A DNA stretch of 64,000 nt, from the NCBI GenBank assembly GCA_033030425.1, contig JAUFSD010000008.1, positions 372,001 to 436,000 of the forward strand, read 5' to 3'. This document shows positions 47,761 to 59,554 of this stretch, in pieces. Origin of the DNA: Verpa conica (taxonomy: Eukaryota; Ascomycota; Pezizomycetes; Pezizales; Morchellaceae). The translations under genes were made by a program, and so were the position numbers. Every line of letters starts with the position of its first letter. Within the stretch, counting starts at the first letter, position 1. The notes beneath the pieces are model-generated. The model saw only the letters and a program-made list of their open reading frames with translations, did not search any database and was not told the origin of the DNA.

Positions 47761-49219
47761 ACAAATTTTCATGAATATAACACTCACATCCATCTCACTA
47801 GTTCATAGTTCATATGTGAGGCCTCGGAATTTCTTGATTCATGTCCATCACCGAAGAGACGATGGCAACCCTGAGATCCCGTCTATTCCCCGATCATGCT
47901 CTTACCACATCCAACCCCGGACAAAATCTCGGAGATTGCTGTTCTCCCCAGAACATATCCGCCGCCATAATAGTTTATTACGGTGCTAAAGTCATCATGT
48001 CTGCTGGGGCCAGAGCGATTTTGTGTCTATTCGCTCAACGGAGCGCTAAGGAAAACTGGAGGAGAAGTAAAACATTACCGCAGTGAATACCGATGATCTT
48101 ATCATAACACCTTAATCCCTCGTAGTCGATCCTCATTCGATGCCGGCTCTTTCCCTCGCGTTTCAATTGGAGTTTTTCCAGTGTCAGGCGGTAATCGGGG
48201 TGATGAATCGCATTGAGTACGCCCCCACATGTAACCGAAAACAATTCCAACTAGATCTCTCAGCCCTTTTTCTCCCCCTTTTTTCTTTTTTAGCGAGGTA
48301 ATTTTTTTGGTGGTTATTTGAAAAATCATTTACCCACTTTTATTCAATTTTTACTTCAGGTATTACAAGCTCATCGGCTGCAAATCGTGACGGGTTCTAA
48401 GTTACTATCAATGTCGATGATTTTGGTTCTGAGGGTTACCTTAATAACACTGTGTGGCAACCACATGCATCACCCCAATTGAGATGGGATTTTGTAGCTG
48501 CATTAGAACATTCCAAAGAAACCGTAGAAGTAAATCTTTGTCTACTTAATTTGAGGTGCAGCCCATTGTTGCTGAAAGACTTTTCTGAGTTAGCCGATTC
48601 AAGGAAGGTGTTCCTTTTCTTGGCAGCACCTAATATTACAAAATACCCGCACATTAAACGCGCTGATAGAGCCTCAAGTATTGAGGCAGCCGGATGATTG
48701 GTATTTGTTAGGCTGCAGCCCACATTTTTCTGATATCTTGCGCCCCTGACTTTTATACAGAAGTAACTTCAGCCTAGGCACCGAAACTAGCTATTGTACG
48801 TAGGGTTTACTTCAGATCCCTAAAGTTTGAGCGGTCTCATGCCCCTCTCCGCCCCGGTGTACAATAAAGGTAAGTAGAACTAAGCCTAGGCTGGCCTAGG
48901 GTTTGGTACCGAGACTAGCTTTGCACCACGTAAGTGCCAAGCCACAGTAAGAAGGAAAATCCGAGTGATAGACCTTTAAAAAAAAACTCGGTGGCAAAAT
49001 ATTAGAATGATCACCAAGTTTTACGGTGGGATACTTTATTGGACTAAAGTTTCCATCAGTATCCAATTCAAGAGTGGCAGCAAGGGTTCTGCATGGGTTC
49101 AAATATATGTTAATATGAGGTGAAAACGAAGTAGCAGGACGCACCAGGGAAATTGGATGTATCTTCTCATCCGCATATTCTTACAAAAATAAACATTTCC
49201 CCGAATCGGAAGAGTTGCG

Positions 49220-49563
49220 ATGGATCCGTCCAATGTCGATGACCTGGAATTACCCGGCAACCCGGGGCATCTCAAGTCCAGAAAACAATTGTCGGTATGC
49301 ACGCAAATTTTTTTGGAGACGGGCTTGTCATCTCCAAACAGAACAACGCAGAGTTCGTACATGAAGCGGTCCTATTTTACGTTGTATCCACCAAGCTCGG
49401 AGCCTTGTCCGGCGGCAGCGGCGGGCGTAGCAAGGAAGGTGGTGATGTTGTATCGGAAACAACGAAGAATGTTCTCGACAGTAATGGCTTCAGTGTGGGT
49501 TATTGTGAGAGGTATTGGGGGATAGTACGCATTTATTTACAGTACGGAGGGGACATATGGTGA
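49220..49563 (+). CDS. Possible small two-exon gene, unknown function
   Basis: ATG 49220 opens MDPSNVDDLELPGNPGHLKS to 49294, followed by GTATGC. A CAG at 49339–49341 restores an in-phase second exon from 49342 (NNAEFVHEAVLFYVVSTKLG...) to TGA at 49561–49563, about 98 residues in total. The intron would be 47 bases, short but within the range seen in this window. No domain is recognised, and the second exon has a Gly/Ser-rich stretch. A competing frame over the second half is also open, so this is weak. Confidence 0.25.
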
Positions 49564-50279
49564 AGAATATTTCGGGTAGGACAGGACCCTGACAGCCCCT
49601 CATCTATCATTAAAGTTGGGTTAACCCATCATACGGATCTGTACTAGCCTCCACCGCCACATTCACAAGCGTTTTAAGCGGCCCTGCCACACCCCCTTCC
49701 CAGCACGGGCCTCCACTCCACCACAACCAAACATCCGGCTATCGGAAAAACAAAAGCAAGAAAGCAGGCAGCCAGAGGCAGGGAAACGTCCGAATGGGCC
49801 TTGCAGTTTAAAAAGCATACTTTAGGGTAAAATACATCGCAGCATGCATGCACGTAGAAAAAAGTAAAGTGCGTAACCCGAGCATGGGATGGCCTCGACA
49901 TGAGCAACGAGAGCTTTCCAACTTAGGCTGCGGACCCCTCATCTCCCCGACATGACGTCGCACCGTGTTTTTCAATTGATTCTTGGGAGAAAGCAATAAG
50001 CACCAGAACGAATGTGTTTGAGGGGGAGGGGTTGGCAGCAAGCTGCGCGATCTTCGCTATCTACGTATAACCATGCTGTTGCAAAATCTCCCTCACTTGC
50101 TATCGAAAAATATACCCCTCACACCTTTCAGCACAGCTTCCATAGCCGTTTTGCCCACATATCATCCTATCATCCTACTTAGTACTTAAACCGAGGGTTA
50201 GCCCATCTGCCATCCTCAACTCCTCTCGTAATTCCCGCATCAACTCTCTCACGCCTTACCATCTCTGCTTGAATCTACC
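49564..50279. other. Intergenic, upstream of the branching enzyme gene
   Basis: Includes the word GAGGGTTAGCCC at about 50192. No gene is supported. Confidence 0.45.
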
Positions 50280-52804
50280 ATGTCTCTCAAAACTATCAAG
50301 TATCAAGGAAAGGAGGTTCCCGCTGATGGAACTGGCGTGGTTGAACTGGACCCATGGCTAGATCCCTTCAAGGGTGATCTCCGTCACCGCTTTAGCAAAG
50401 CAGAGGAGTGGATCAACAAGTTGAATAAGCATGAAGGTGGACTAGAGAAATTCTCTAGAGTATGTTACCCTATAGAGCTTCTCCATAAATATGTGCTAAT
50501 GCTTTGCTGCTATATTAGGGATATGAGGAGTTTGGCATCAATGTTCGTCCCAATGGAGACATCACTTATCGTGAATGGGCTCCAAATGCCGTGGGCGCAT
50601 CATTTGTTGGAGACTTCAGTAAGCTTTATAGAGAATTCACTCCTCTCAAGCATCTACTTACTTCGCTCAATAGACAGCTGGGATAGAAATGCAAACAGAA
50701 TGGTTAAAAACGATTTTGGTGTTTGGGAAACCGTCGTTCCTGCTGTTGGTGGACAACCTGCTATCCCTCACAACTCAAAAGTGAAGGTCAGTTTGTTTTT
50801 ATATTTTGTTATTGCCCTTAATATTTCATCCATTCTAAGATCTACTAGATCGCCCTGGAGATTCCTGGTGGCCAAGTTCTTTACCGCCTTCCAGCCTGGA
50901 TCAAGCGTGTTACCCAGGATCTTTCAGTAAGCAGCATTTACGATGCCGTTTTCTGGAACCCCAAGGAGAAATATGTCTTCAAAAACCCTCGTCCAGAAAA
51001 GCCCAAGTCTGCTCGTGTCTATGAAGCACACGTTGGTATTAGTACCACTGAGTACAGGGTTGGAACCTACAAAGAGTTTACCGCAAACATTCTCCCTAGG
51101 ATTAAGAGACTTGGGTACAACGTCATTCAATTGATGGCAATCCAGGAGCACGCGTACTATGCCTCATTTGGATACCAAGTTACTTCCTTCTTTGCTGCAT
51201 CCAGTAGATACGGAACTCCGGAAGAGTTAATGGAGCTGATTGATACTGCTCACGGATTGGGGATCGTGGTCCTTCTCGATATTGTTCACTCTCATGCCTG
51301 TAAAAACACAGATGACGGGCTGAACATGTTTGACGGTAGTGATCATCTTTACTTCCACGAGGGCGGGAAGGGGAGACATGAGCTGTGGGATTCCAGATTG
51401 TTCAACTATGGTCACCATGAAGTGATGCGGTTCCTCTTGTCAAACTTGAGGTTCTATATGGAGGAGTACAATTTTGACGGATTCCGTTTCGATGGTGTTA
51501 CTAGCATTCTTTACACCCATCATGGTATTGGAACGTAAGTTTTAAATTTCCACTTTTACGCAAAATGGAACTAATTAATTTTAGTGGCTTCTCCGGTGGC
51601 TATCATGAGTACTTTGGGTCTAATGTTGACGAGGAGGGTATTGTCTATCTTATGCTGGTACGTCTCACTAAAATACTGTTACTTAATACACTACTTACTT
51701 ACTTTGTAGGCCAACGAGATGCTTCACAACGTCTACCCCAAATCGGTAACAATTGCTGAGGATGTTTCTGGTATGCCTGCTTTGTGTCTCCCACTAGCAT
51801 TGGGAGGTGTTGGTTTCGACTACCGTCTTGCGATGGCAATCCCAGACATGTGGATCAAGCTCTTGAAGGAGAAGAAGGATGACGATTGGGATATGGCAAA
51901 CATTTGTTGGATCTTGATTAACAGACGTCATCAAGAGAAGACAATCGCCTACGCAGAGAGTCACGACCAAGCGTATGTTCCACACTCTTGAGATATTGGC
52001 ATTATCTTTAATAATTTTTTACTGGAATTACTAGGCTTGTCGGAGATAAAACACTTATGTTCTGGCTCTGCGACAAAGAAATGTACACGCATATGTCTAC
52101 ACTCACCGACTTCACGCCGGTCATTGAGCGTGGTCTTAGCTTGCACAAAATGATTCGCCTAGTTACCCATGCTTTGGGTGGTGAGGGTTATCTCAACTTC
52201 GAAGGAAACGAGTTTGGACATCCAGAATGGCTCGATTTCCCACGCGCTGGAAACAACAACTCCTTCCATTACGCCAGGAGACAATTCAATCTTACAGATG
52301 ATACACTTTTGAGATATAAGTTTCTCAATGACTTCGATTCAGCCATGCAACTCACCGAGGAGAAGTATGGATGGTTACATTCACCACAAGCTTACATCAG
52401 TTTGAAGAACGAGAGTGATAAAGTGATTGTCTTTGAGCGTGCTGGCTTGCTGTGGATTTTTAATTTCCACCCTACGGTAAGTTCAACTAAGTCTAGGCGA
52501 TTTGAAATCGTTTCTAATTTATATTTTGGGCATAATAGAATAGTTTTGCGGATTATAGAGTTGGTGTTGAAAAGGCCGGAACATATAGGATCGTCCTGAA
52601 TACCGATAGAACAGAGTTTGGTGGGCTGAATAGAATTGACGAGAGCACTAAATTCTTCACAACCGATTTCCCTTGGAACGGCAGGAGCAACTTCACCCAA
52701 GTTTACGGTTTGTGATATCTTGCCATTTTATGATTGACATCATACTAATAAAATCTTCAATTTTAGTTCCAACAAGGACTGCTATCGTTCTCGCTCTGGA
52801 GTAG
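50280..52804 (+). CDS. GLC3: 1,4-alpha-glucan branching enzyme (glycogen branching enzyme)
   Basis: Nine exons (50280–50459, 50519–50618, 50674–50786, 50849–51534, 51585–51657, 51710–51972, 52035–52476, 52539–52707, 52767–52804) encode about 687 residues. This GH13 enzyme cuts alpha-1,4 glucan and re-attaches the piece by an alpha-1,6 link during glycogen synthesis. The N-terminal CBM48-like part has [20 protein letters not shown]. The catalytic barrel has [38 protein letters not shown], the nucleophile Asp in [18 protein letters not shown], the acid Glu in [10 protein letters not shown] and the third Asp in [24 protein letters not shown] and the C-terminal beta domain follow. All introns are in phase. 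The last exon is 38 bases. Length is standard. Confidence 0.96.
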
Positions 52805-53778
52805 GATTCGTATTTGCCCTAGCAAGTTTTTGTGAGAGTAAAATTGGAGGTTCCCTATGATCATGATTTCTCTAGAGTTTGTACCTTGGTTTCTTTTTTA
52901 CATAATGATGATGATGATTTCTTGAGAGCGGAGATTTCCGAAGAATGCAGCCTAAAACCTGTATTTTGTGCATTTGTACGCCGTATTCGGTAAATTCCCG
53001 GCGCTTGTGGATATATATGCTTCAGAGTGAACTGGCAGTCAAAATTGATCTCTCTCGATAAAAATGATGTAGTGACTGTGTACTTGCAAGAGGAAAAGCT
53101 TTGGGCCGTTTCAGAAGTGAATGTTTTATCACGCGGAGAGACGGAACACGTGGGTACGATCGGGAAATAAAGAGCATCGATTAGTACGACAGTCCAAGGT
53201 GCAGCGAAGCCGTATATAATCATAAGCCCTTGTTATACCGATCTCTTGAGTATGCCCACGATCGCGGTTTTTTCGCTCGCAATTCACTCGGATCACCGGA
53301 ACACATTATAGATCCCGGCTTGTCATACCTACATGGATGAATTAGAGTTGGCAAGGGTTGAGGGATCGGCTGTGCTGTAATTAAGTGCGCGATATAGCCC
53401 AAAGGCTTTGCATACCAGGAGAAACGGTGTATCGAGACCCCTGCTGATCGGTGATTCCATACGAGTGATATATTGTGATGCAGCTGAGGCTGTTGCACCA
53501 GCCAGGGACAACCTCCCCTCCCCTATCAGAGAAGTCTCTAAAGTCTCTCTGCCGTCTTCTAGTAGCCCCGATGTCTAGATTGAATAACTAAGTACAGCTT
53601 TTTGAAGAAAGCGCTCGATACGCCCGCATAATCCGCTCTAGCTTAAATAAAGTCAATGATACACAAGACATAATTATAAGCATTTAAGTACATTCTCGAT
53701 TGAGTGCATAGCGTTCCAAACTTTTGATAACTCTGCCACCATACTAGTTCCCCGAGAATTTCCCTCACGCAGTCAAAC
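52805..53778. other. Intergenic
   Basis: A 120-codon minus-strand frame at 52861–53223 has no domain, starts MIIYGFAAP without a signal-peptide pattern I trust, and is not called. Otherwise empty. Confidence 0.45.
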
Positions 53779-54099
53779 TCAAGAGTGTCTTACAGCTTCC
53801 TCACAGCTGCTGCTGCTGCTACCATTGTGTGCAGGCAACTGCGACTCCTCCCTTTTCGAGCGGGAGCCTGCTTTCTTCTTGTATATTGACCGTTCGATTT
53901 CCCATCCTCCTGCAGCTGCCTTGATCGCGTCTCTATCCCTCTTTGCAATAGCCTCGGATTCGTCACTCTTGCTTTCACAGTCAACTGGGGTCTCTTTGAG
54001 TTTCGGGCGAACTGCTAGAGCCTCGGCAAAGCTGACCCGTCTTTTAGTGAGGTGGGGGGGTTGCGAGAGTGATTGTGTACTAGCGGTATCTGTGTCCAT
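53779..54099 (-). CDS. Small basic protein with a putative PP1-docking RVxF motif
   Basis: A single exon of 106 residues starts at ATG 54099. The sequence is charged and probably disordered, with KRRVSFAEALAVRPKL near residue 20, an acidic/Ser run (DCESKSDESEAIAKRDRDAI), a Lys/Arg segment (SIYKKKAGSRSKREES) and a Ser-rich tail. RRVSFA fits the R-V-x-F docking motif by which regulators bind the catalytic subunit of protein phosphatase 1, and RRxS is also a PKA-like site. The upstream flank (54120–54440) is rich in pyrimidine on the coding strand's leader side, as expected for a fungal promoter. I do not recognise the family. Confidence 0.5.
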   Translation of the reverse strand: MDTDTASTQSLSQPPHLTKRRVSFAEALAVRPKLKETPVDCESKSDESEAIAKRDRDAIKAAAGGWEIERSIYKKKAGSRSKREESQLPAHNGSSSSSCEEAVRHS

Positions 54100-55122
54100 G
54101 GGTGATAGGGAACTTCTAGGAAGTTGCCTTTTCCCTTTCTTTCTTTCTCCTTTTTTTTTCTTTCGTTTTTGGATTCGAAACCTTCAAGGGTAGAGGAGAG
54201 GATGGTAATGGTGATAATGGTGGGATAAGGTTTGTAAGGAAGACCGCGCGGGGATTATTGATTTTTAGGGTAGATCTTTTCTTGAGAAGGGGGGGGGGTA
54301 GACCGGGTCTAGAAAATATAATGTTCAGGTAGCAAAGGGAGGAGGGAAAAAAATAGAGGAAGGGGGGGGGATCGTAAGAAGAATAATCACCGGGCGTAGG
54401 AAGTAGGTCTTTTTTTCCCTCCCCTCCCTTCCTTTTCCTCCTCCCATCAAACGTGAGTCAGAAAACCCGAATAGAAAGTGCTGTCAGTCAAGCTTTTGGA
54501 GCCCGAGAAGGGGGTATAGGAATTCATGCGAAAAAGAGTCGGAAAGCGTCGTCAGCAAATTTTTTTTCTAGTTTGATATTGATGCTCAGTGAATTGTCAA
54601 AACAGATGAATGCGAGTAGTGTTTGTGCATGTGTGTTTGTGCAGTAGTGTGACTGCGTGAGTGCGGGTTCGTACTTAGACCAGCCAGCCAGCCAGCCAGG
54701 CGTGTAGAGATATAATTATTACCACTCATGCAAGTACTGTAAGCTTAAACTTTTCTCTGGGCAGGGGTAGATCTATCGTGGGGACATGGGACATTAGCCG
54801 CTCCCCGATAGTACATGTATTGTTATCTATAGGATATCAACCCTCGCAATCCCGATATCTCCCACCAACCCAGCACCCCCACGTACGCCACAACCATTGA
54901 GTTGGGTTTTGAATCCATCTAATAAAATTGCGGTCACTATATCCGCTGGGAACCTCGATCGCTCATTTTCCAGAACATTCGTAGGATGCAGATTCACGTG
55001 AGTAAATCTCACGGATTATCACTCGGGATCGGGTCGTAGCCACGTCTTAGTCCAAATCAAAGTTGACAAAAGCAATTAGAAAGCAACCGCCTAACCCTTA
55101 ATCCCATACCCTAACAATTTAA
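54100..55122. other. Intergenic with homopurine/homopyrimidine tracts
   Basis: Long G- and T/C-rich runs at 54130–54170, 54280–54300, 54360–54370 and 54410–54445. No gene is supported. Confidence 0.5.
54679..54700 (+). repeat. (CCAG)n microsatellite
   Basis: About five consecutive CCAG units. Confidence 0.8.
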
Positions 55123-57347
55123 TTACATGAAATTCAAATCCAGCCCATCATCCTCATTCATAGGCTCCTCCAATAATCTGACCATTAAATCTCTATATGG
55201 TCCTTTTTTCACCTCTTTCTTAACCCTTTCCATGATATCTTTCCCGTACTTTGCCTTATAGGCATCCCTAACTCTCCCTAGGTGTGCTTGATCAAAATGA
55301 AGTCTAATTGTTCGTGCAACAAGACGATTGTCCTGTGTTCCTAATAGGCCCAGTGTATCATGGAGGAGTTTTGCATCGCGTGCTGCCCTGGAGTTTGCTG
55401 TTATCCCAGTGAGAGCGTGGGTCAAACCATATGCCTATAATTTATGGTGATTAGATATGGAGAATCTATGTAGTGGAATATGGAAGTAATTACCAAGTTG
55501 CTTGGCAGAACTCCTGTACTTCCAGCAAGCACTTTATCTCTCGAAGTAATAATCTCTACTAGCTCCCTCACATGGCGCTCTCTGAATCGAATACACATAT
55601 CCCTGAGATAGATATCACTTCTTTTGAGAATTAATTCAAGAAGTAGCTTTTGGTCTAGATACTTTGTTATGCTTCCAGGGCCTCCAGGCCGCTTCTCTGA
55701 CCTGTAAAGATCTTCTACATCTCCCATGAGCTTCGCCTCGCGGGTCAAAAGTTGGTCGACATTTAATAAAGATACTGTCTTGGCTGTTTCATATTCACGG
55801 TCCGCTCTGAGGATACGAAGAACAGCCCTTCCAAACGCCAAGTTCGGGGATGACGCTGCGTCCATGATCGCGCCATAAGAGGGGCTGACGGTGCTTTGTA
55901 CAGAACCGAGGTACAAATCTTCAACCACTGACTCGAGAGACATTCCTGGATTTGAAATTGCAAATGCAGTTTTTATTTGCTCAAGTTCATCTGGTTGTTT
56001 CCCGAATATTGCTTCTGCGACCATTTTATCATCCATAGGAAGGAAGGAGACATCGCTCTTGCCGTCTTTCTTGCTGTAGCTGCTCAACCAATCTGCTTCT
56101 GACTCGTATGGCCCTACAACGAGCCTAAGGAGTGCAATACGATAAGGACCAGAAGTCTCAGATTTTATTGCTGTCTTTATGTCCTCTTTATATAGTTCTT
56201 TATATTTCTGACGGAGTATTGGGAGCTTGTAAGGCTGGTGCGAGGCATTCACAATTGTTGTAGTAAGAAGATCAGTATCTGCTTTCTTGGAACGTTTCAG
56301 TGCTGTCCAGATAGAGGTTGCATCAAGAGTTGGGTCATAGGATGCCACAGAGAAGCCTGAAGAGTTTGAAGAACGTGCAGAGCCAGATACAGGGGAATTC
56401 CACGCCTGAGCGGAACCAGCACGAGAGCGTGGTGGAGTAGGAAAAGAAGGGCTAGGGGCTCTGGAGCCTCCCTCTGGAGCCATTAAAAAGGGTACACGGT
56501 TTGGAGTAGGTGCCCTTGGTTGGGGGAAGTCGATACCAAGCATCTTGGCAGCCTTGGAGTTTATGACAGGCCCATCTGGGGATATTCGGGCTGGATTTGG
56601 AGTAGCAGATCTTGATGTAGGTCCTGGGGTCTTCGAGCGGGGTATCTGGAACCCTTTGTAAACCGTCTCATTTTGCTGTCGCCCACGAGAGGGTTGTGGC
56701 GTGATGGGTCGTGACCGGGGTTGCTCAAAAGCGAAGTCTGATGGCTGAGGTGGTGGTGTTGGAGGTCCTCTCGGTGTCTGGGCTGAAGGCTTAACAATGG
56801 ATACCGCAGGGTGGGGGGGAAGTCCTGGAACGGGTGGAAGAGCGCTCTTAGGAGGAGGATGTGCTGCAGCAGTATATCTACTCGCTGAGGCCGATCGTAC
56901 CCTCTGAGCCGGTCGTGTTGGAGGTGTAGGCCAGAGTCCTATATGAAGTGGACCAGAAGATGCATAGGAGCTGGTTGCACTATCTATTATTGACTCTTGG
57001 GGCGATAATCGAAATGGATTCGAGTTCGCTATCGAACTATATGGACTTGAGCTCTTGGGTGTATAATTGGAATATATCGATGTTGGTGTATCTATCACTG
57101 ACTCTTGTGGTTGGAATGCTGTTTGGAGCTGGGAAAGAACTGGTGGGGCTGATTCTTTCTCAGGACTTTCATCAACTAGATATAGTCCTTGAGATGTAGC
57201 AGGAATATAGAAACTATCCTTTGGTGGAGGTGGAGGTGGAGGTGGGTAGGAGTCAGGGCGGGGGGTTTCAGTATCGAATCTCTCCCAGAGCTCAATATAC
57301 TGTGATATTGACTGCGTCGATTCGCGGTTATTATTATAATCGTCCAT
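55123..57347 (-). CDS. Fungal annexin-like protein with long disordered N-terminus
   Basis: Two exons on the minus strand, 57347–55494 and 55434–55123, encode 721 residues. Annexins are calcium-dependent phospholipid-binding proteins built of four helical repeats. The first 330 residues are Pro/Ser-rich with an eight-Pro run (YPPPPPPPPKD). The repeats then follow: ATSIWTALKRSKKADTDLLT, KYKELYKEDIKTAIKSETSG, PYRIALLRLVVGPYESEADW; MVAEAIFGKQPDELEQIKTA; AYKAKYGKDIMERVKKEVKK. The helix patterns fit, but the classical type-II calcium loop (GxGT...D/E) is not obvious in any repeat, as in some filamentous-fungal annexins of the ANXC3/4 kind. Calcium dependence is therefore doubtful. The intron (59 bp) is in phase and links PSNL to AYGLTHALTG. 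Confidence 0.83.
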
Positions 57348-58117
57348 CGTATTGAATATTGTAGTAGAGGCGTGGAGACTGAATTAGAAACTTGCTTTAG
57401 AAATTATCTTAGTGGGAACCTGCCCGATATAAAAAATTATATCACGAGGAAATGAAAAGAGCGTAGCTCGTGAAAGGGGAAAAAAGCAACACAAAAATAC
57501 CGAGGAAAGAAAACTCGGTGTTTTATCACAATTGTGGAATCAAACAAAAAGATTGCGAGGGAAAGGGAAAACTAGCTAGCTATCAATAATGTATGTCCAT
57601 GATGGTAGGCGCCGGAAGGTAACACACACCATTATTGATACTTCCGTAGGAAGGTGTCAAGTACGACAACCGTTTCAACATCTTTTACTTCTTGCTTCTT
57701 CGGGTGGAATATTTAATAGATTATTGTTTCTCATGGCCACACTGCATAAGACAAGGTAATAATTGTACCGAAACATCAACAAAGGCATGTGGAAGTTAAA
57801 TACGGCATTGTTAGCCTACAGGGGCCTGTATCAAGTGCGCATGGAAGAACGGGGGCAATCTTTTTTTAAGTATACTTATTTCTTCCTATATCTCTTTCTA
57901 AGCGTCATAAGAGTTTCTTGGACTTCTAGAACCCCACACCACGAGTCTTGTCCCTGGGAACTTTGTGGGTTATATGTGCCGTAGTGCCGATATGATGTGG
58001 ATGTGGTGATACAAGGGTAGCTAACTGAAACCTAAGGTTCCTATGGTCTCATAAAGAAATATCTCCGTAAAAAGCTGTCCTAAACATGTACAGCCTTATT
58101 TATAAGATAACAGGGGG
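57348..58117. other. Intergenic, upstream of the annexin
   Basis: AT-rich promoter-side region. No gene is supported. Confidence 0.5.
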
Positions 58118-58655
58118 AAACGGGCAAATATGAACATCCCCTCAAGCAACCGACAACCCCTTGTCAACGCCGCCAAGACTTGACGAGAGCGGGGTTTCCT
58201 CTCTAATAAAGACTTTCCTTTGGCTTCATTTTGCCAAGACTGTCACGCTGGCCCCTACCTGGGTCCTCCAAGGCCTCTCTAGGCCCCTCCAGGCCCCCTC
58301 CCACGGTTTGGGTCTCTGAAAACGAGAGACATTCGCTGCTGCGACCGGTTATCGCCTCGGCACCCCTTTGGGGTAAGGGCTTTCAGCTCTATTTACTTTT
58401 CTGGCCTTTTGGCCATGTATATTGGGTGCAATGCTATCATCTGCTCTGGAAGGGGATGTGTGGTTGGTGACAGACCATAGTCACTATAATAGTGTTGATT
58501 TACTCAGGGGGACGCTTTTTTTTTGGCTTTTTTCTTTTGTTTGATGGGGATGGGTGTTTTCAGGCCATAGTTTATAACTGCATGCCACATTTTGTACCCA
58601 GAAATCAATAATGATTTGACTTAAAAAAAAAAAAAAAAAAACGGGCAAATATGAA
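58118..58655 (+). mobile_element. Polyadenylated retro-insertion (SINE-like or truncated LINE) with target-site duplication
   Basis: The 14-base word CGGGCAAATATGAA occurs at 58121–58134 and again, identical, at 58642–58655, preceded both times by AAA. Between them lie about 507 bases ending in an uninterrupted run of 19 A (58623–58641) directly before the second copy. A direct repeat flanking a segment with a 3' poly(A) is the mark of LINE-mediated retrotransposition. The body is GC-richer than its surroundings and holds several perfect small stem-loops (GTCTC-7-GAGAC at 58311, CCCCTTTGGGG at 58364, TGGCCTTTTGGCCA at 58401). No reverse-transcriptase frame is present. The intact A-run and identical duplication suggest a recent event. 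Source (SINE family, processed structured RNA or LINE 3' end) is unknown. Confidence 0.72.
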
Positions 58656-58805
58656 ACCTGTAAGTAAACGCAGACTAGGGTGTTGTGGTGATATGAAGTC
58701 TTGCACAATGGAGTATTGTTTCACGACGCTGAGGCTCAACAGAGCCTCAATCTCGCCTTTGAACCCCGCGCCTCCCCACCATACCACATAGCTAGAACTT
58801 CCACA

Positions 58806-59554
58806 ATGACGGTCCCCGTAACTTCTCTTCAGTTAGAACACATCCCTCGCCCACATTCAGTATACATAGCCCTATTCAAGAATGTAAAAAACGCACCGTT
58901 TCTCAGAGACCAGCTTCTGGCTGGTAACGCTGAATTTGAATATGCCTTTATCGATGCGACTACAGTGAGCCTAGAACCCTCCCCCCCCACCCGATCTTAC
59001 CCGGGTTATTATTAACAAGAAACTCCTATCAGGTAATATCAAAGATCCACGCTCTTGCAGCTGCTCATCAGGCTGTTCACAACCTTCTCGTGGGAGGGAA
59101 ATTACGGACTAGAAACGTACACTCAGAGACTGTATTTTGCCTCAGTCCCAACAATAATGTACATTCTCCTTCCTTCCTTGGTAAATCGGCTGTGACGATA
59201 TGTCTCACTCAATCGCGCCTAATCACTTAGATTACGGATGCCTTCCGACGCTTTGGTATATCACCCACAACAACTTCCCTTCTGTGCATCAAATTCTCTA
59301 CCCCTTCTGCTCCTGTCACTCTAGAATCCGTGAAATCACATCTAGAAAAGGTCGTTGAAGGAGAGGCTGTAGAGTTCACCAACGGGAATCTATTGGAGGA
59401 AACAGCGGTAGATTGGGCCAAGGTGGGGAAGAATTACAAGATCAAATCTGATAAGCTCGATACGCAAAGTATGATGAACGAGAAGATCGTAGGGGTGTTG
59501 AATAGTATCGAAGTAGAAATTCTGGGGAAGTTAGTAGTAAGAACTGCTGGATAA
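58806..59554 (+). CDS. CGI121: KEOPS complex subunit Cgi121
   Basis: Three exons, 58806–58964, 59033–59158 and 59231–59554, encode 202 residues. Cgi121 (TPRKB) binds the Bud32 kinase and tRNA within KEOPS, which makes the t6A37 modification on ANN-decoding tRNAs; in yeast the complex also affects telomeres. The conserved PHSVYIALFKNVKNAPFLRD, FEYAFIDATTVISKIHALAA, AHQAVHNLLVGGKLRTRNVH, SETVFCLSPNNNITDAFRRF and GISPTTTSLLCIKF span all three exons and confirm both introns. The tail has KIVGVLNSIEVEILGKLVVR. Length is normal. Confidence 0.93.

Larger units (their letters stand above)
45218..49219. other. Long gene-poor block upstream of SWI1
   Basis: Four kilobases with no confident gene. The first 1.7 kb (to about 46.9 kb) is purine-rich on the plus strand, with G-tracts, (GGGATG)-type repeats and short CCACTG/GCCACT repeats at 45340–45358. 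It is probably the long SWI1 promoter and leader. Short frames at 46737–46982, 47841–48086 and 48436–48723 show no domain. Around 48.75–48.92 kb the word pair CAGCCTAGGCACCGAAACTAGCT / GGTACCGAGACTAGCTT suggests a decayed local repeat. Confidence 0.45.

Noticed and set aside
48436..48723. Overlapping open frames on both strands
   Set aside because: Neither strand shows a domain, start context or introns; coding status cannot be supported.
52861..53223. 120-codon minus-strand frame
   Set aside because: No recognisable domain or splice context; composition like surrounding intergenic DNA.
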